Shown: positions 20,480 through 32,715 of the stretch, in pieces
Layout: each line of letters begins with the position of its first letter
Numbering within the stretch: position 1 is the stretch's first letter
Assembly: GCA_023376005.1 (NCBI GenBank)
Contig: CM042139.1
Location: forward strand, 135,103,745-135,167,744
DNA from: Doryteuthis pealeii
Lineage: Eukaryota; Mollusca; Cephalopoda; Myopsida; Loliginidae
Length of the DNA stretch: 64,000 nt
Direction of reading: 5' to 3'
Translations under genes and position numbers: made by a program
The notes under the pieces: model-generated
The model's input: the letters and a program-made list of their open reading frames with translations, nothing else
Databases searched by the model: none
What the model was told of the DNA's origin: nothing

Positions 20480-21630
20480 GGCTATTCCTATAAACTAGCG
20501 GAGATATCAGGAGTTCCTCGGGTATGATAACAAATTAATACCAGTAATGTACAAATATTGGTTTAATCATAAAATAAATAAAGTAGAGTTGATGATATTT
20601 ATTATGATTTAAACATTTTCATTTTCAAATTTATTTGTCACTCTTTATTAAAAAATAGTAAATATAAAAACTAATTATCAGGTTTTTTTTACGATGATAT
20701 TGTTTATATAGTAAGTAGCGAAACAATTATTTTAGACATAGATTTTATATAAACTAACTGGAGCCTCACATTCCGATGAAGTTTAGTTTCATATAGAAAA
20801 TATTTATTTTTGGGGGTCTTGCGTCATCTGCCGGGGATAGACACCGTATTCTAAGCCTCGCTTATGAGGAAGTTTAAATATATTTTTGACTGGTTTTAAC
20901 CATATACTTATGTAAATCGAGTGAATGAGTTACTATCAATTTGTGAAAATAAAAAATCCCCCCGCTTTGAAAAGAAGGATTTAAAATGTCTTTCAACACA
21001 GACTTGTCCACATTTAAACGTTTTAAAATAGCTTCGGCATTTCATTATTTCGTTTTCCTCTCAATCGATATACGCCCATTGTTTTCTTTTATATATCTTT
21101 ATTTATCTTTTTGAGAAAAAAAGTATTTTTATTTCCCAAGGGAAATTTTTCTTCAATGTATTTTCGGTCTTTTTTATTTTCTTGGATTTATTTTTGTCTT
21201 GTTTACTCATTACATCTTCATTTATATAGCTTCTTTAATTTGTATTGGTTCGACATCCTGAAAACTACTTAACGTCATTTGAAGCGTTTCTTTCTCTTTT
21301 CTATTAGTAAACACGTCAACCTATTTACTTATGTACAGTAAAAAAAAATGTATTTCATTGTCGATTTGTTGTTCTTCTTTTATACTGTCTCTATCTCGGC
21401 TTCTCACTTCTTTCAGACGCTTTTTATAATTTTTCTTTTCATTATCTATATACTTTAAATTCATATGGTTAAATATAAACATTTCTCAGATTTGTCTCGG
21501 AATAAAAACTTAGTTGTTCTTTTATATTTACTTTTTTCTCATTTACGTTTTTTTACAGTCGGAGTGGATTGAAATACGCTGAATGTATCCATAAAAGAAG
21601 AGCAATACCCCCTAAAAGTGGTTTTCTGTA
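20480..21630. other. unassigned AT-rich spacer
   Basis: It has long pyrimidine-rich plus-strand stretches near 21060-21550. A short block (GGGGATAGACACCG, TATTCTAAGCC, 20836-20862) resembles 8248-8270. No gene is recognised. Confidence 0.4.
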
Positions 21631-21635
21631 TATAA

Positions 21636-21780
21636 CATTAAACTGCATCTGTTGGTGAGGCTCCTGTGCTGGAGATCTGTAGTGTGAATTGCTGCTTCAT
21701 TGACATTACTCCAATATCAATTCTGACACAGAGTGGTTGTACCTGTTACGATCACATCTATGAGTTAAGTAGTTTTGCTT
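21636..21780 (-). repeat. family R copy
   Basis: It aligns with 44155-44285: CTGTTGGTGAGGCTCC, CATTACTCCAATATCAATTC, ACAGAGTGGTTGTACC, CATCTATGAGTTAA. Confidence 0.65.
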
Positions 21781-21961
21781 AAAAATCATTCGTGTGCCAT
21801 GCGCATAAAAAGGATCTCTTAAGGAGACAACCACACACAAAAAGCATTCAATTCACATTTCTTTCTTTTTTTTCACTCGTACATTTCCGAATTAATGGTA
21901 ATACAAAATTTCACATGTTTTCTTTTTACATGGTCATGATACAATTTGATAAGGATGAGTT

Positions 21962-22075
21962 TATTGTGCAATGATTATCATCGTAGGAAAAAGGCACGCC
22001 GAGACGAGTTCTGTTTACAGATGTCGCATCCCAACACTAGCAACTAGGCCACGGGGACTCTCGCCGGGTTTGAAT
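21962..22075. repeat. two tRNA-derived SINE heads, opposite orientations
   Basis: 21968-22012 is a plus-strand SINE-A head (ATTATCATCGTAGGAAAAAG then GACGAGTTC). 22013-22075 on the minus strand reads GTCCCCGTGGCCTAGTTGC with a flanking CCCGGCGAG, which looks like a second tRNA-type head. Confidence 0.5.
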
Positions 22076-22113
22076 GAAACATTTGTTTGTCTAACTCCAA
22101 TAGAATTTTACGT

Positions 22114-22115
<2 letters not shown>

Positions 22116-22169
<54 letters not shown>

Positions 22170-22170
22170 T
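22116..22170. repeat. (TTA)n microsatellite
   Basis: About 18 TTA units. The poly-Y and poly-N frames across it are artefacts. Confidence 0.95.
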
Positions 22171-22382
22171 GATTTTGATTTCTTTACATAAAAAAGAAAG
22201 AAGAAAGTTGAAACCACGCCTAGATATTCATAGATTCCTTCCTGATCTAGCCCCTTTATTGAAATGTCTGTATCCAAAATGTGAATGATAAAGCTACTAG
22301 TTTTTCTCGTTTGAAAGATGATCTTGCACTCTTATCAGCATCATATTTCATTCCAATATCATTCATAAGGAATTAATAAGTA

Positions 22383-22655
22383 TGGAGGCACCGGTTGTGT
22401 AATAGCTATCGTCGTAGGAAATTGACTCAGGAATCCGAGTTCAAATCTTGGACGATTCTATGCTCATTTCCCATAGCCATAATATCCTTGGAAAAGGTAT
22501 GCATCAGACTATTCTCCCTGCAACTAGCAACGCGGACAAGTTTGTTAAAGCTTGGTTATACAACAGTCTCAGAGGAGGAATACTCTGAATTCGAACTTGT
22601 TAAACTAGCCTGAGAAATTGACTTTGTGTCGCATTGTACTTGTCCATACTGGTAT
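22383..22655 (+). repeat. SINE-A, nearly full length
   Basis: GAGGCACCGGTTGTGTAATA head, TCGTCGTAGGAAATTG, B box GAGTTCAAATCTTGG, AAAAGGTATGCATCAGACTA, and tail TTGTGTCGCATTGTAC. It ends at a TA array. Confidence 0.85.
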
Positions 22656-22724
22656 ATATATATATCTATATATATCTAAATCTATATCTATATATCTATA
22701 TCTATATCTATATCTATCTATCTA

Positions 22725-22760
<36 letters not shown>
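22656..22760. repeat. (TA)n and (CTATAT)n microsatellite
   Basis: TA and CTATAT/CTAT repeats border the inverted repeat that follows. Confidence 0.95.
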
Positions 22761-22768
<8 letters not shown>

Positions 22769-23158
22769 TTAACATTTTGAAAAAACATATGATGTTTGTT
22801 ATGTAATTGCTGCAAATCGATAAGTTGGTCTTCATCACGAGCGTCATAGACGGGAAGAAAGATATCCGTTAAAAGACTGTTTTTAACAACTGAAATATAT
22901 CCTAAACAATTTTGATACCCACTTTACATTTTTTATATAATTTTTACAACAAACTCTTTTGAGTTTTACTATAAACTATAATACTTCTGATCTTTAAAAA
23001 TTAAAAATGAAATTTATTTTATTTTTAAAACAGAACACGCATTTTTCAAAAATTTTCAGCGGTTGAATCAGCGTTCGTTTTATCGATTTGGTCGAAACAG
23101 ATCTGTCAGCAATTACATAACAAACCTCATATGTTTTTTCAAAATGTTAAATTTCATA
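22761..23158. repeat. inverted repeat with split hammerhead halves
   Basis: Arms 22761-22812 and 23107-23158 are inverted copies with one mismatch in 52. Inside the left arm the minus strand has GTGATGA (22832-22838) then GACC (22827-22830). Inside the right arm the plus strand has GGTC (23090-23093), GAAA (23094-23097) and the palindrome ACAGATCTGT, then C. The two halves together make a hammerhead core, but neither arm has both. TA arrays border both outer ends. The layout matches a head-to-head pair of PLE terminal repeats. Confidence 0.65.
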
Positions 23159-23182
23159 CTGTCGGATTAATTTCCATCTATT

Positions 23183-23185
<3 letters not shown>

Positions 23186-23260
<75 letters not shown>

Positions 23261-23265
23261 ACATT
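23186..23265. repeat. (TA)n microsatellite
   Basis: TA repeat on the right side of the inverted repeat. Confidence 0.95.
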
Positions 23266-23905
23266 ATATAATACTACCCCTGTTCCCCCCATAAGAATGG
23301 AATTAGAACACTTCTATGGCGTTGACAAACATACCATTACTAACCTAATCTATTTTCTTTTAGGATTATTTTATCAGGCCAGAATATTTAGCTATTAAAG
23401 AAACATTGTTTTGCGTCTTATCCCTTATTATTTTATTAATTGTTGAATAAAAACACAAGACAGCTAAGTTTGCTAATTCCATAATTCCTACCTGGAGCAG
23501 TATAATTTTATCTATGGCCATTCAAATGATAGTAAATCTCATTATATATCCTAAATATTCTATGATATTATCGCAGGACATCATCTTCGATTATTGAATT
23601 CCCTTATAATGGACTTAACTTTTTTATAATAGTGTTCTATACGTTTCATTATAATGAATATATATTCTTATACATTTCTCGAGTATGAACCTAGTATTTT
23701 TATGGTCGTTGTAGCGTTCTACATCAGAAGCAAAAACAATCTCTAAGGCCAAGCGCTAGTGAAAAGGTGATATACTCCCTCGCTGTCCGGCTGATATCGA
23801 CAATAAGCCACTCGGCCTAATTACTTTACGATACTTATAGGGGCAATAATAATAGTGACCTTTAAGTGCTTTATAAGTTTCCCCTATTCAAACAACACTA
23901 TATGA
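23266..23905. other. unassigned spacer
   Basis: Nothing is recognised. Confidence 0.4.
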
Positions 23906-23909
23906 CGCC

Positions 23910-24290
23910 TGATTGATTGATTGTTTGATTGATTGATTATTTTAACGAAACGTCCAACCCGTCAAGGGTTATTTTATGCTTGAAGGTGAGAAATCCCTTT
24001 CATTGTACGATCAAATTTATATTTTTTGCGTAGTTGTTTCTTGAAAAGCATTTTGTCTACACACTCCTGTAGAATGCGAATAATTTTAAACAGATATATT
24101 TCACCCATAGATGGGACCCTAGCGGGTAATACCACCTCACATAAGATTTGACCTTGGAGTAATAGCAATGAAGAGGTACTTTACACTCTGTTTAGAGTTT
24201 CGGAATTTGAGACCAGGGAGAGATGGAGTGCCACAACCGCACAGATCCAAACCGTGCTACTTCTGCGCTGAGTTGGTGATGATTCGTATT
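23910..24290 (+). repeat. family R, the clearest upstream half
   Basis: It starts with a GATT repeat, then CCAACCCGTCAAGGGTTATT, TGTCTACACACTCCTGTAGA, CACCCATAGATGGGACCCTA, GTAATACCACCTC, GTAATAGCAATGAAGAGGTA and GAGACCAGG. The upstream and core blocks are contiguous here. Confidence 0.75.
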
Positions 24291-24379
24291 AAACATGAAA
24301 CCTTGCGTTTTCTTAACGGCATTCTCTACTGACCTAGATAAACCGGCCCTAATTTATCTTTGGCGTAAAAAAAATTTGA

Positions 24380-24590
24380 AAACGTAAATGTTTTTATTAA
24401 ACGTATTAAGATAAGCATATCTGGAACTCGCTTGTATCTCAAATTTTAGCTCACAACAAAATTAAAAAAATCGACCAAGTGTCAGCCCTTAACTCGGAAA
24501 AAACATAAGCTGGAGTATTTATACATAAGATATAAATAAATATATAAATATAGTGCAGCCTTGGAGCAAGGTACCACTGTATTTAAGAAT
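24380..24590. mobile_element. decayed MITE-D
   Basis: The ATTTTAGCTCACAACAAAAT and CGACCAAGTGTCAGC blocks match 17075-17120. The distal end reads GGTACCACTGT. Confidence 0.5.
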
Positions 24591-25395
24591 TCAAGTCTGC
24601 TGAGCAATGTACATAGAATTATTGCTTCCATATTCTTTTTTTTTAGGTAAGCTTCTAACAATAACATAATTTACGATTTTTGGTGCACTCTCTTTCTCCA
24701 AATAACAATAATGAATGTTCTATTTTCAATGATATTTTTTGATGCCTCTCATTGACACATATATTTTTGGTTGCTTTGATCGGCATCTCTTTTTATATTT
24801 GTATATATATATTTCGTCTGAGATTTCTTTTTGTTCTTTAAATTATCCATACAATTGTTATTCTATCTTTTCCTTTCTTTTCCTGTTTATCGGATTCTTT
24901 TTTTGGTTGATGTTCTTTTGCTAGATATTATCTTTTGTATATTTGCGTGTGTTTCGTTGAGCACAAATATATTCTCTTTCTTATTTATTCCCTTGCACAA
25001 AGTCTATCATAGCAAGGTGCTCTTGATTAATGAGAACGTATTATGATATAAAAAACAAACATGTTCTACAGTTTAAATTATACAAATTATATATATTAAC
25101 ACATGATCAAATTTAAAATTTTACCCTTAGCTATTTCAAAAAGTGTTATTTAATGCTGGAAATGAGCTAAGAAGATGTCTACACGTCTGAAGCTATGAAC
25201 CCATTGGCTAGTTCCAAAATTTCTGTCCAGTAAATATTTTTCTCAAAAATGGCCTTATCATTAAGACAAACCAAAAATATTTTTCAATGTTTAAATTAAT
25301 CAATTAAACGCTTAAAATCTTCACTTGTTTGTTGATAAACTACATTTTCGAATGAAATGTAAATGTTTCGCAAATATTTTTGGATTAAAGTAACA
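24591..25395. other. unassigned AT-rich spacer
   Basis: The 60-71-codon frames here are low in complexity and unsupported. Confidence 0.4.
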
Positions 25396-25399
25396 GTTT

Positions 25400-25700
25400 T
25401 TAACCCCTTTGTATCTGGTCTTAAGATGTTGACCAGGAGTGTATATAATAAATTGCTCGCCCCTCAACTCCTCTTTCATAGTCCCCATGAAAGGGGTTTT
25501 GAGAGGCAAACATTATTCCAGTGATGAGGAAGTGAAATATGTAGTGGAGAAATGGCTTAAAGAACAGTCAACCGAATTTTACGGTGTAGGGATGCATGCT
25601 ATCATTTGAAGATGGAACATTGCTATTGAGAGAAAGGACCAGCTTCATTTTGCTGTTGGTAATTATACCTGTCCTAAACAAAATGACATTACTTTTTGTT
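25400..25700 (+). pseudogene. mariner transposase C-terminal relic
   Basis: A plus-strand frame reads LRGKHYSSDEEVKYVVEKWL, then KEQSTEFYGVGMHAI. This is the mariner block after the last catalytic Asp (…GKxYxxDEEV…WLxxQxxEFYxxGIxxLxxRW). The preceding part is degraded. Just downstream TTGGTAATTATACCTGTCCT is shared with 44940-44960, marking a family end. Confidence 0.75.
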
Positions 25701-25714
25701 TTTGATTCACCCTC

Positions 25715-25717
<3 letters not shown>

Positions 25718-25758
<41 letters not shown>
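25718..25758. repeat. (TA)n microsatellite
   Basis: Uninterrupted TA repeat. Confidence 0.95.
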
Positions 25759-25760
<2 letters not shown>

Positions 25761-26224
25761 ATGATTTGGCATTAAATAGCCCACAAAGGTTGATATGGGA
25801 TTAAGCCAAACAACCAGCCTACTATCCTGAATTGTTCAATAACAACTTCGAAACATTGTTTATTTATGCCTTTGAATATAACTTTGAAATTAAAATCCTT
25901 TCTTCTGCACATAACTTTTCTAGACTTTTCTGTGTTTGAATCTTTTTAAACAGACATAAATTATATTGTAATGTGGAGTGCCGTTTCTTATTTATTTTTC
26001 TGTCAAAAATAACAAGAAAACTGTTCTGGAAGACTTGATTTTCACCGGTAAATAGAGAAATGGAACAAAAGAGAAGCCAAGACAAATAGGTCATCACCAA
26101 TAACAGGGTAATCTTCGCGGATCGATTACTACTGACTTTGCTTTGGTTTTCTTGTTTAATGGTCTATCAACCCTCGGAGGTTATTCCATATAAAGAACAT
26201 CCTTGTAGGATCATAGTGGTGGTA
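25759..26224. other. unassigned spacer
   Basis: The 78-codon minus-strand frame at 25864-26100 has no recognisable motif. Confidence 0.4.
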
Positions 26225-26310
26225 CGATTTAACCCATAGCTGAGGGGAAGAGGGTCTTCATATCTTTTTCCAAGGTATTAGTCCGAAAGTGGACAATAGC
26301 TGACGCATTT
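26225..26310 (-). repeat. SINE-A fragment
   Basis: ACCCATAGCTGAGGGGAAGA and TTTCCAAGGTATTAG are the SINE-A middle in minus orientation. Confidence 0.5.
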
Positions 26311-26740
26311 TACGTGATAAGTCGTCTAGATGGAACCCAGTGTCCATACAGAGCTTATAAATGTAGGTTTTGGTAGATAGGTAGGAGTCCACATGAGAAC
26401 ATAGATTATGAGTTCGTCCATACTTTCCAGCAGTGTCCAACATGTTTTGATTTCTTCATTCGGATGGTTTGCGAGATGGGAGGAAAGTGTTCGTACTACA
26501 GCTATTTTGTTGGGTGATGCTTCCAGAATTTATTCAAAACGGTCCGCTTCATCGTTGTGTAGTTCCCATCTAGCTTCCCCACAAGCGTTTCGTTAGAGCC
26601 CAAGTGTTGTAACCATACAGTAGTGCTAACATTTTCAAAGCTTGAAAGAATTCCCGTATTATTCTATCAAAGTGTTAAGATTTCCATATGCTCGTTAACC
26701 TGTCAATAGCAGTACATGATTTACATATGCGTATGATGAC
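26311..26740 (-). pseudogene. LINE-S, RT C-terminal region
   Basis: Minus-strand blocks correspond to VLLYGYNTW (CCATACAGTAGTGCTAACA), the NELHN/RSGPF region (AGTTCCCATCTAGCTT), and SYVHVDSYLSTKTYIYKLCMDTG near the left end (frame 26258-26443). The last block aligns with the RTYIDQLCRDTG end of the 55.4-kb copy. Many stops. Confidence 0.75.
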
Positions 26741-26984
26741 ATCGCCTTATGTAGCTACCAATATATATATAATTGTCTACTTATTTCATATGTTTGCCAT
26801 TTAATGAGGACATGAAATCATATTAAAGCACATGCAATGTGATCAAAATTGAAACTTCTACCAATAAATGTACTTTAAATAAAATCACTAAAAAAATTGG
26901 TTTCGGTTCTTTTCTTAATCACATATCAATCTTCGTGTGTTTATCTAAAGCCAAAATTATCCTTGCATAAGAACAGTACTGGTG

Positions 26985-27115
26985 CTAGCTAACTTATGCT
27001 TAGGGGATGATAGGGCTCATCACTTTTTCAAGGGTATCAGTCTGAATGTGAATGTTATAATGCGACTGGAGTTCGAAATCGCTTACTACGATGTCGTAGT
27101 CCAGCACGTTTTTAC
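26985..27115 (-). repeat. SINE-A fragment
   Basis: It keeps the TTTTTCAAGGGTATCAGTCT and TTACTACGATG blocks of the SINE-A head side. Confidence 0.4.
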
Positions 27116-28110
27116 CATTTTACCATGGGAATTCCCCCCTAAAATATTTGTCAAAATCCTAAATTTCGAAATACGTAAAATGTGTTCCTATAATACGGAA
27201 GTAACAAAAAGAAAGAAAAAATCCTGAAAAATATGAAGCTGGATGCAAATGAAAGACCCTTAACAAAAGCAGTGACGAAACGTTTTATTTTTGTTAGCAA
27301 ATTTAAGACGGTTAATGATATTTCTAACTTTCCATCCAACTTTAAAATCGGCATTGACAGTTAGCCAACCTTTATTGGATTAATAACGACTCTATTTCCC
27401 CTGACATTAAAATGATAAATTTTGCTAAAGATTCCATTATTCAGATAAAACCAAAGTGTCTTTTAGGCAATGTTCTATCTTCGGCATAATCTACTCCCCC
27501 TTTTCACTTATTCTTTCTTCTCTTTTTGCCCCTTTCTCTATTTTTATTTCATTTTGCTTATTTCATTTCCATTCAACTTTTCATCCTCTCATCATCATCA
27601 TCATCATCATCATCGTTGTCGTCGTCGTCGTCGTTGTTGTCGTCACGTTCTTTCTCATCTTTCACTTCTTTCTAATCTATTTTTCTTCCAAGATTCCAAT
27701 GTTCCTTTTCGGTTCATTCCATTTTTTCTCACTTTTGTTATTATTTTCTTTCCATTTTGCGCTATGTTTTCCCTTCATATTCCTCTATTTTCATTTTTTA
27801 TCCTCCATTGCATATTCCACTTCAAATCTTCATCTGTATTTGCTTTTCTCATTATATTTAATTCCTTTGTTTGGTTCGGGTTTTAAATGATATAATCACC
27901 GTGCTAAATGTTTAGCCTTACGAATTGAAGATTCGTATTTTACTTGAGGAAATGCCGAAAAAATATACATCATGTTAATCAAATTATAAACAATCAAAAA
28001 GCAAAAACCACTAAACAATTATGGAATTGTTTTGAATGAGCGATATTAAAACAAATAATGGTAAACAAATAGAATGTAATTGATATGATTTTTTAATGCT
28101 GTTACATTTT
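27116..28110. other. unassigned spacer with (ATC)n-(GTC)n
   Basis: (ATC)n at about 27587-27615 passes into (GTC/GTT)n to 27645, inside a long pyrimidine-rich stretch. The 144- and 138-codon frames across it are hydrophobic low-complexity translations, not genes. Confidence 0.5.
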
Positions 28111-28114
28111 TAAA

Positions 28115-28370
28115 AGTGTGCATTGGTTTATTGATATATTAATTCTAACGGCATTTCAACTCGTCTCAAGTTATTCTATGCCAGGGGTTTATGAAATACT
28201 TTTGTTACATAATGAATAATGTAGCCTTTGTATTAAAGTTAACCGATAGTTTGTTACAAGAATCATTTAAATAAGAATAGACTTGACTGACAGCTTATAT
28301 CACCTTGCTCTTCTATAGCGTTGCATTCCCATTGAGAGTATCACGTGATAGCAAAATCTGTGGAAAAGGA
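28115..28370 (+). repeat. family R, upstream block
   Basis: GGCATTTCAACTCGTCTCAA, GTTATTCTATGCCAGG and GAATAGACTTGACTGACAG follow the family order, diverged. Confidence 0.5.
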
Positions 28371-28519
28371 TAAGTTGTTTATGGAGTTAAACCTAAGCGA
28401 TGGACAGAGGAAGACGCGAGTTAATGCTTCTTTCTGAGTTCATCTCAGCACGCAGGAAATGCTGGGTATTGGTGAAATAAAAATAAATCTACCTGTTGAT
28501 TAGTAAAAAAAGTAAAATA

Positions 28520-28670
28520 ACTGAAGATGGACACGAACGCGAGACCCAAGAATAACCCAAGAATAACCCAAGACAAACCAGAAAGACACAGAAGACGACA
28601 AGACTAGAGAGCTCAACTTCTCTAGAAGGTTTAGAAGAAACAAGATAATAACCAGGCACCAAAGAAGCGA
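28520..28670 (+). repeat. non-LTR retroelement 3' fragment
   Basis: It aligns with the minus-strand 60298-60425: AACCCAAGATAACCCAAGAC-type repeats, AGAAGAC, GGTTTAGAAGAAACAAG, AGATAATAA. The 60.3-kb copy ends in (AAT)n, as LINE-V copies do, so it may be a LINE-V relative. Confidence 0.5.
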
Positions 28671-28772
28671 TACAAGGACTGCTGAGAAGAATCCCCCGGT
28701 GCCTGTCATATATAGGTTTGGCTAGCAGGGGAGAAAATGCCAGTACCAAGCGCCGTTCACTTCCTGTCTACG

Positions 28773-29050
<278 letters not shown>

Positions 29051-29094
29051 TTGTTAACGAACTGTTCACTAACTTCATGTGTATTAATATATTG

Positions 29095-29295
29095 CTAGAA
29101 AACTTTCATTAAATTCATCTCTATTAATGAATGCTGGTAGTTGGCCCTCAGCAATCGCCTTCTAGCACGTATCTGATAAAAAGGGGTGGGTGTTTGCTAT
29201 TAGAGCAATTTGAAGAATATGGTCGGGACAATTACATAGTTGGAAGGGCTTGACATGACCAGCCAATTAATGGATCAAATAGATATTTTTAAAGA
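29095..29295 (+). repeat. family R, downstream block
   Basis: GGTAGTTGGCCCTCAGCAA, CCTTCTAGCACGTATCTGAT, GGGACAATTACATAG and TTGACATGACCAGCCAATTA align with 46430-46570 and with the reverse complement of 44018-44075. Confidence 0.6.
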
Positions 29296-30455
29296 TTAGT
29301 TGTATTCGATAAGAATACTTGATATCATATAAGTGTAAATTATTTGTATTAAGAATAGTTACTTGAAGCTATAATTATTCATTTAAGATTATTATTAGTT
29401 AATTGTGTTGAAATTCTTACAGCCATTGTGGCCGTCAATCTAATGACTGACGTGTTCAATAGCAATTCGCAGTAGTTCGTAGTTCACCATATCCAGAGAG
29501 ACAGTGAATGAAACTCGGTGTTTCTAAGTTGTTTTATTGGCTATTTTACCGGAAGTCGTTGTGTATGTTGCTACTAAAACTGCTGCTTTGTCTATATATA
29601 GAAGCAATGATTCTGTGTGGGTCTTATACCAAAATAAAATCTAACAAATTGAAACCATATAACTGTGAAACAAATGACGATTATTAAATAGAAATACCTA
29701 CTTGAAATCATATGATTATTTGTAATAGATAGGTATCCTTGAAACCATATAACTGTGTATAGATTGTTTGTATTCGATACGAATACTTAATATCATGTAA
29801 CTGTTGGAAAAAACTCCACAGAATGCAAACGAAATTATTTTCAAATCAATTACCGAAAAGATGTAAATATAGATGTATAGTGAACGCAATTCTCTAACAT
29901 TTAGGCATTAAATAAATCTATACTGATTTACATGTCGTTAAAATCCACCAATCAATGTTTCGAAGTTAAGACAAAATCAATTATCGTTGATTTTTATTTG
30001 TTTTTAGACACAATGACTTTATAATTTTACAACAATAAGAAACTTATGAGACCCAAGTCAATAATGTTCAAATTGTCAAATATATTTTGAACCTTTTATT
30101 CGGAGATTGTTGTAAGAAATAAATCAAGTGGTTATCTCCCTGTCTCAAATCACGTCTGGCGATTTCTCTGTTGATGCTTTCCAGTACGACTGCAATAACC
30201 TAATTTTCAGACTTTTCGGCAGTCATTGTCTATTATTCTAATAATCAGTTAGAACGACATACCAGCGCCATGTCACTTCTTTTCTCGGTTTGAGGGGCGG
30301 CGAAGGCGACACTGTTTTAATGCTGAGACACTTTGATTACTCCGCTACTTGTTATTGTTTTCACTGATCGATACGACACAAATGGGGAAAAATCTCATCT
30401 CAGCTGCCAGTGATATTCATTGAGTGACAGATAAAGACAATAACGGTGCTGGATG
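29296..30455. other. unassigned spacer
   Basis: It contains a local repeat of TTGAAACCATATAACTGTG (about 29650 and 29738) and of GTATTCGATAMGAATACTT (about 29303 and 29770). No gene is seen. Confidence 0.4.

Positions 30456-30457
<2 letters not shown>

Positions 30458-30530
<73 letters not shown>
30458..30530. repeat. (GA)n microsatellite
   Basis: About 65 bp of GA then a G run. Confidence 0.95.
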
Positions 30531-30531
<1 letters not shown>

Positions 30532-30889
30532 AAATTTATATAAAAGATTCCTTGACGTTTGATAAATTGGTATAAAGAAAGCAAACAGCGAATTGACTTT
30601 GAAGAAAAGACGCAGTGAGGAAACTGTAAAAGAATAAAAAGGAAAAAAAAGAAAAAAATAACCCTCTGTGGAATGGTAATCAGCATAAGACTCTCAGGGC
30701 CAAGATCTGAGATATTCCATTCGAAATGACACGGTGGCAAGCGCTCTATGACGATATGCATCAAATATTCCCAAAAAGTCTTCTGAAATACAATCTCTCA
30801 TTGATTATGACAAAGCAAAAATGAGGGAAATTGTGTAATTCTTCCCACCCGTCTTTATCATCATCACTCCTGGCAAGGTCTTCCAACAG

Positions 30890-31140
30890 AATTAAGCATG
30901 CGCACAGAGCTGATTAATATAAGCCTTTGTTGGTCGGCCGACCATATATTTCCATATGTAGGTATTCACTGGCGAACGTCACTTCTGAGTTCGTCCTTAT
31001 TTCTTCAAAAGTGTCCAGTGTTTGTTGTAATCCATACTTGGCAACCCCATTTTGTAAACTGACGGTTTCTTTGAGTGCACCATCACTGTAACTACTGCTG
31101 AAATGCATTACACACCGCCTAACTGTGCTTACATTCATTC
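30890..31140 (-). pseudogene. LINE-S 3' fragment
   Basis: The minus-strand frame 30914-31138 shows HFSSSYSDGALKE, then EEIRTNSEVTFASEYLHME, then GRPTNK. This aligns with the SKDELISDVRLWTSTYGN…GRPAR segment, with frameshifts. Confidence 0.65.
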
Positions 31141-31224
31141 AATTATCTTCATAAGAAAAAAAACCAACTTTTCCGCATGAATGAATTCAATGACACGCCT
31201 CTGATTTCATGTCAGATGTTATTT

Positions 31225-31460
31225 TGTTAGTCCACCGCGCAGATCACCACTGCTATTATCACTCAAACCATCTAAGTAAAACGAACAAAATGCGCTGCAG
31301 AAGTAAGGACGAACTAATAAGTGACGTTCGTCTGTGGACATCTACATATGGAAACACGAGAATGGATCGACTCGCACAGACTTACATTGATCAGTTATGT
31401 GTGGATACAGGATGTCTTTAGGAGGACTTGCTAAAAGCAATGACCAATAGAGAGAGGGGC
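31225..31460 (+). pseudogene. LINE-S 3' fragment, head-to-head with the previous one
   Basis: The frame 31209-31421 reads MRCRSKDELISDVRLWTSTY, then RLAQTYIDQLCVDTGCL, the same segment as at 55990-56150. A DRES-like end follows near 31440. Confidence 0.8.
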
Positions 31461-31498
31461 AGACAGAAAGAGAGAGAGAGCGCGATGGGGAGAGAGAA

Positions 31499-31566
<68 letters not shown>
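31440..31566. repeat. (GA)n microsatellite
   Basis: Imperfect GA, then about 65 bp of pure GA. It starts where the LINE-S fragment ends. Confidence 0.95.
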
Positions 31567-31569
<3 letters not shown>

Positions 31570-31984
31570 TTGGTATCCATGATACCAGGGTCACGTGATG
31601 AGAATGATTATGATGACAGAATATAAAGAAATAATTGTTACTACGACAAATTAACATAGATTGAAAAAAGAAGTTATTCTGGCCTTTCCAACTATACGGA
31701 AGCCCTTAACAGTTTTAAGAGTACGCTGGATCTCTCCTGGGCCTGTATTTAAAGCAGAAGACCAGACTACCACGAAGATAAGACCTGTTTGTAATTCCTC
31801 TCTTAGAACTAAGACAGGGTGCGGCCTACCACGGTAAAAATCTTATAGGAGATATGTTGGAGTTGTCATTATTATTTCGATCCAACACTAATGTATTGCT
31901 TACTGACATTAAAAAGGCTTTTTTTAATGATTAGGCTTAGCGCATAAATGACATATTTAGGAGCTTGATATGACTGTAGGTATT
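31567..31984. other. unassigned spacer
   Basis: Nothing is recognised. Confidence 0.4.
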
Positions 31985-32150
31985 TACACGATATGTTTGC
32001 CTCGGGAATCATGTGACACAAGGTCAAAAGTATACTACATCCAGCGAGGATCGAACTCGCTATTCAGTAGTAATGCATCCTCGACACCAGCCTGCTTGTC
32101 ATTACACCACGATGGGACGCTCAGTTCTGTATTAATGTATGGGTTCAATA
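31985..32150 (-). repeat. SINE-B with tRNA-derived head
   Basis: The minus strand starts GCGTCCCATCGTGGTGTAAT with an A-box-like GTGGTGTAATGA and continues to a B box, GAGTTCGATCCTCGC, followed by TTGTGTCACAT. The heads at 34428 and 37158 match it. Decay and context argue against a working tRNA gene. Confidence 0.7.
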
Positions 32151-32234
32151 TTCCTCAAAAGTAAAATTCAGATTTTAAACTAGAATGGCTAGTAGAATAA
32201 AATATGTGAAATAAATTTCACGGGAATTATTTCA

Positions 32235-32715
32235 TCGTCGTCAAGGTGGGCTGACAGCACGGATTCCTTCAACTACTTCCCTTCCCATCCGTCCTTTTCG
32301 ACATCGCTCTTGGACATACGGAATTCAGTGTCCTCAAAGAGCTGATGAATGTAAGTTCTTGCTTGTTGGCCAATATTGCTTTGTCCATGTGTAGTAATCA
32401 ATAGACGAACGTCTCTTATGAGTTCGTTCTTACTGCTCAGCATGTCATGCTTTTCTTTCTTTGTTGGTTTATTTTGAAGAATTAAAGATCACGATTTACG
32501 AGGTGGGACGTAACTGCTGCTTTGTCGAATGCTGCTTTCAGGATTTATTCAAAACAGCACATACCACCCTTGTGTAGTTCACATGTAGATTTTTCCAAGC
32601 ATTTCGTTAGAATCCATGAGGTGCAACCATAAAGTAGTACGAATACCGTTACAGCTTGAAAGAATTCCCGTTTTCAGATATATCAGATTTCCTTATGATC
32701 GAAAAACCTGTAGCG
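32235..32715 (-). pseudogene. LINE-S, RT C-terminal region
   Basis: From right to left on the minus strand: TACTACTTTATGGTTGCACC (LLYGCT), GGAAAAATCTACATGTGAAC, AGTAAGAACGAACTCATAAG (SKNELIR), TACACATGGACAAAGCAATA, and near 32350 the YIHQL region. It is degraded. Confidence 0.7.

Noticed and set aside
27456..27890. 144- and 138-codon frames
   Set aside because: Pyrimidine-rich DNA plus an (ATC)n-(GTC)n tract gives hydrophobic low-complexity translations in two frames. No motif.
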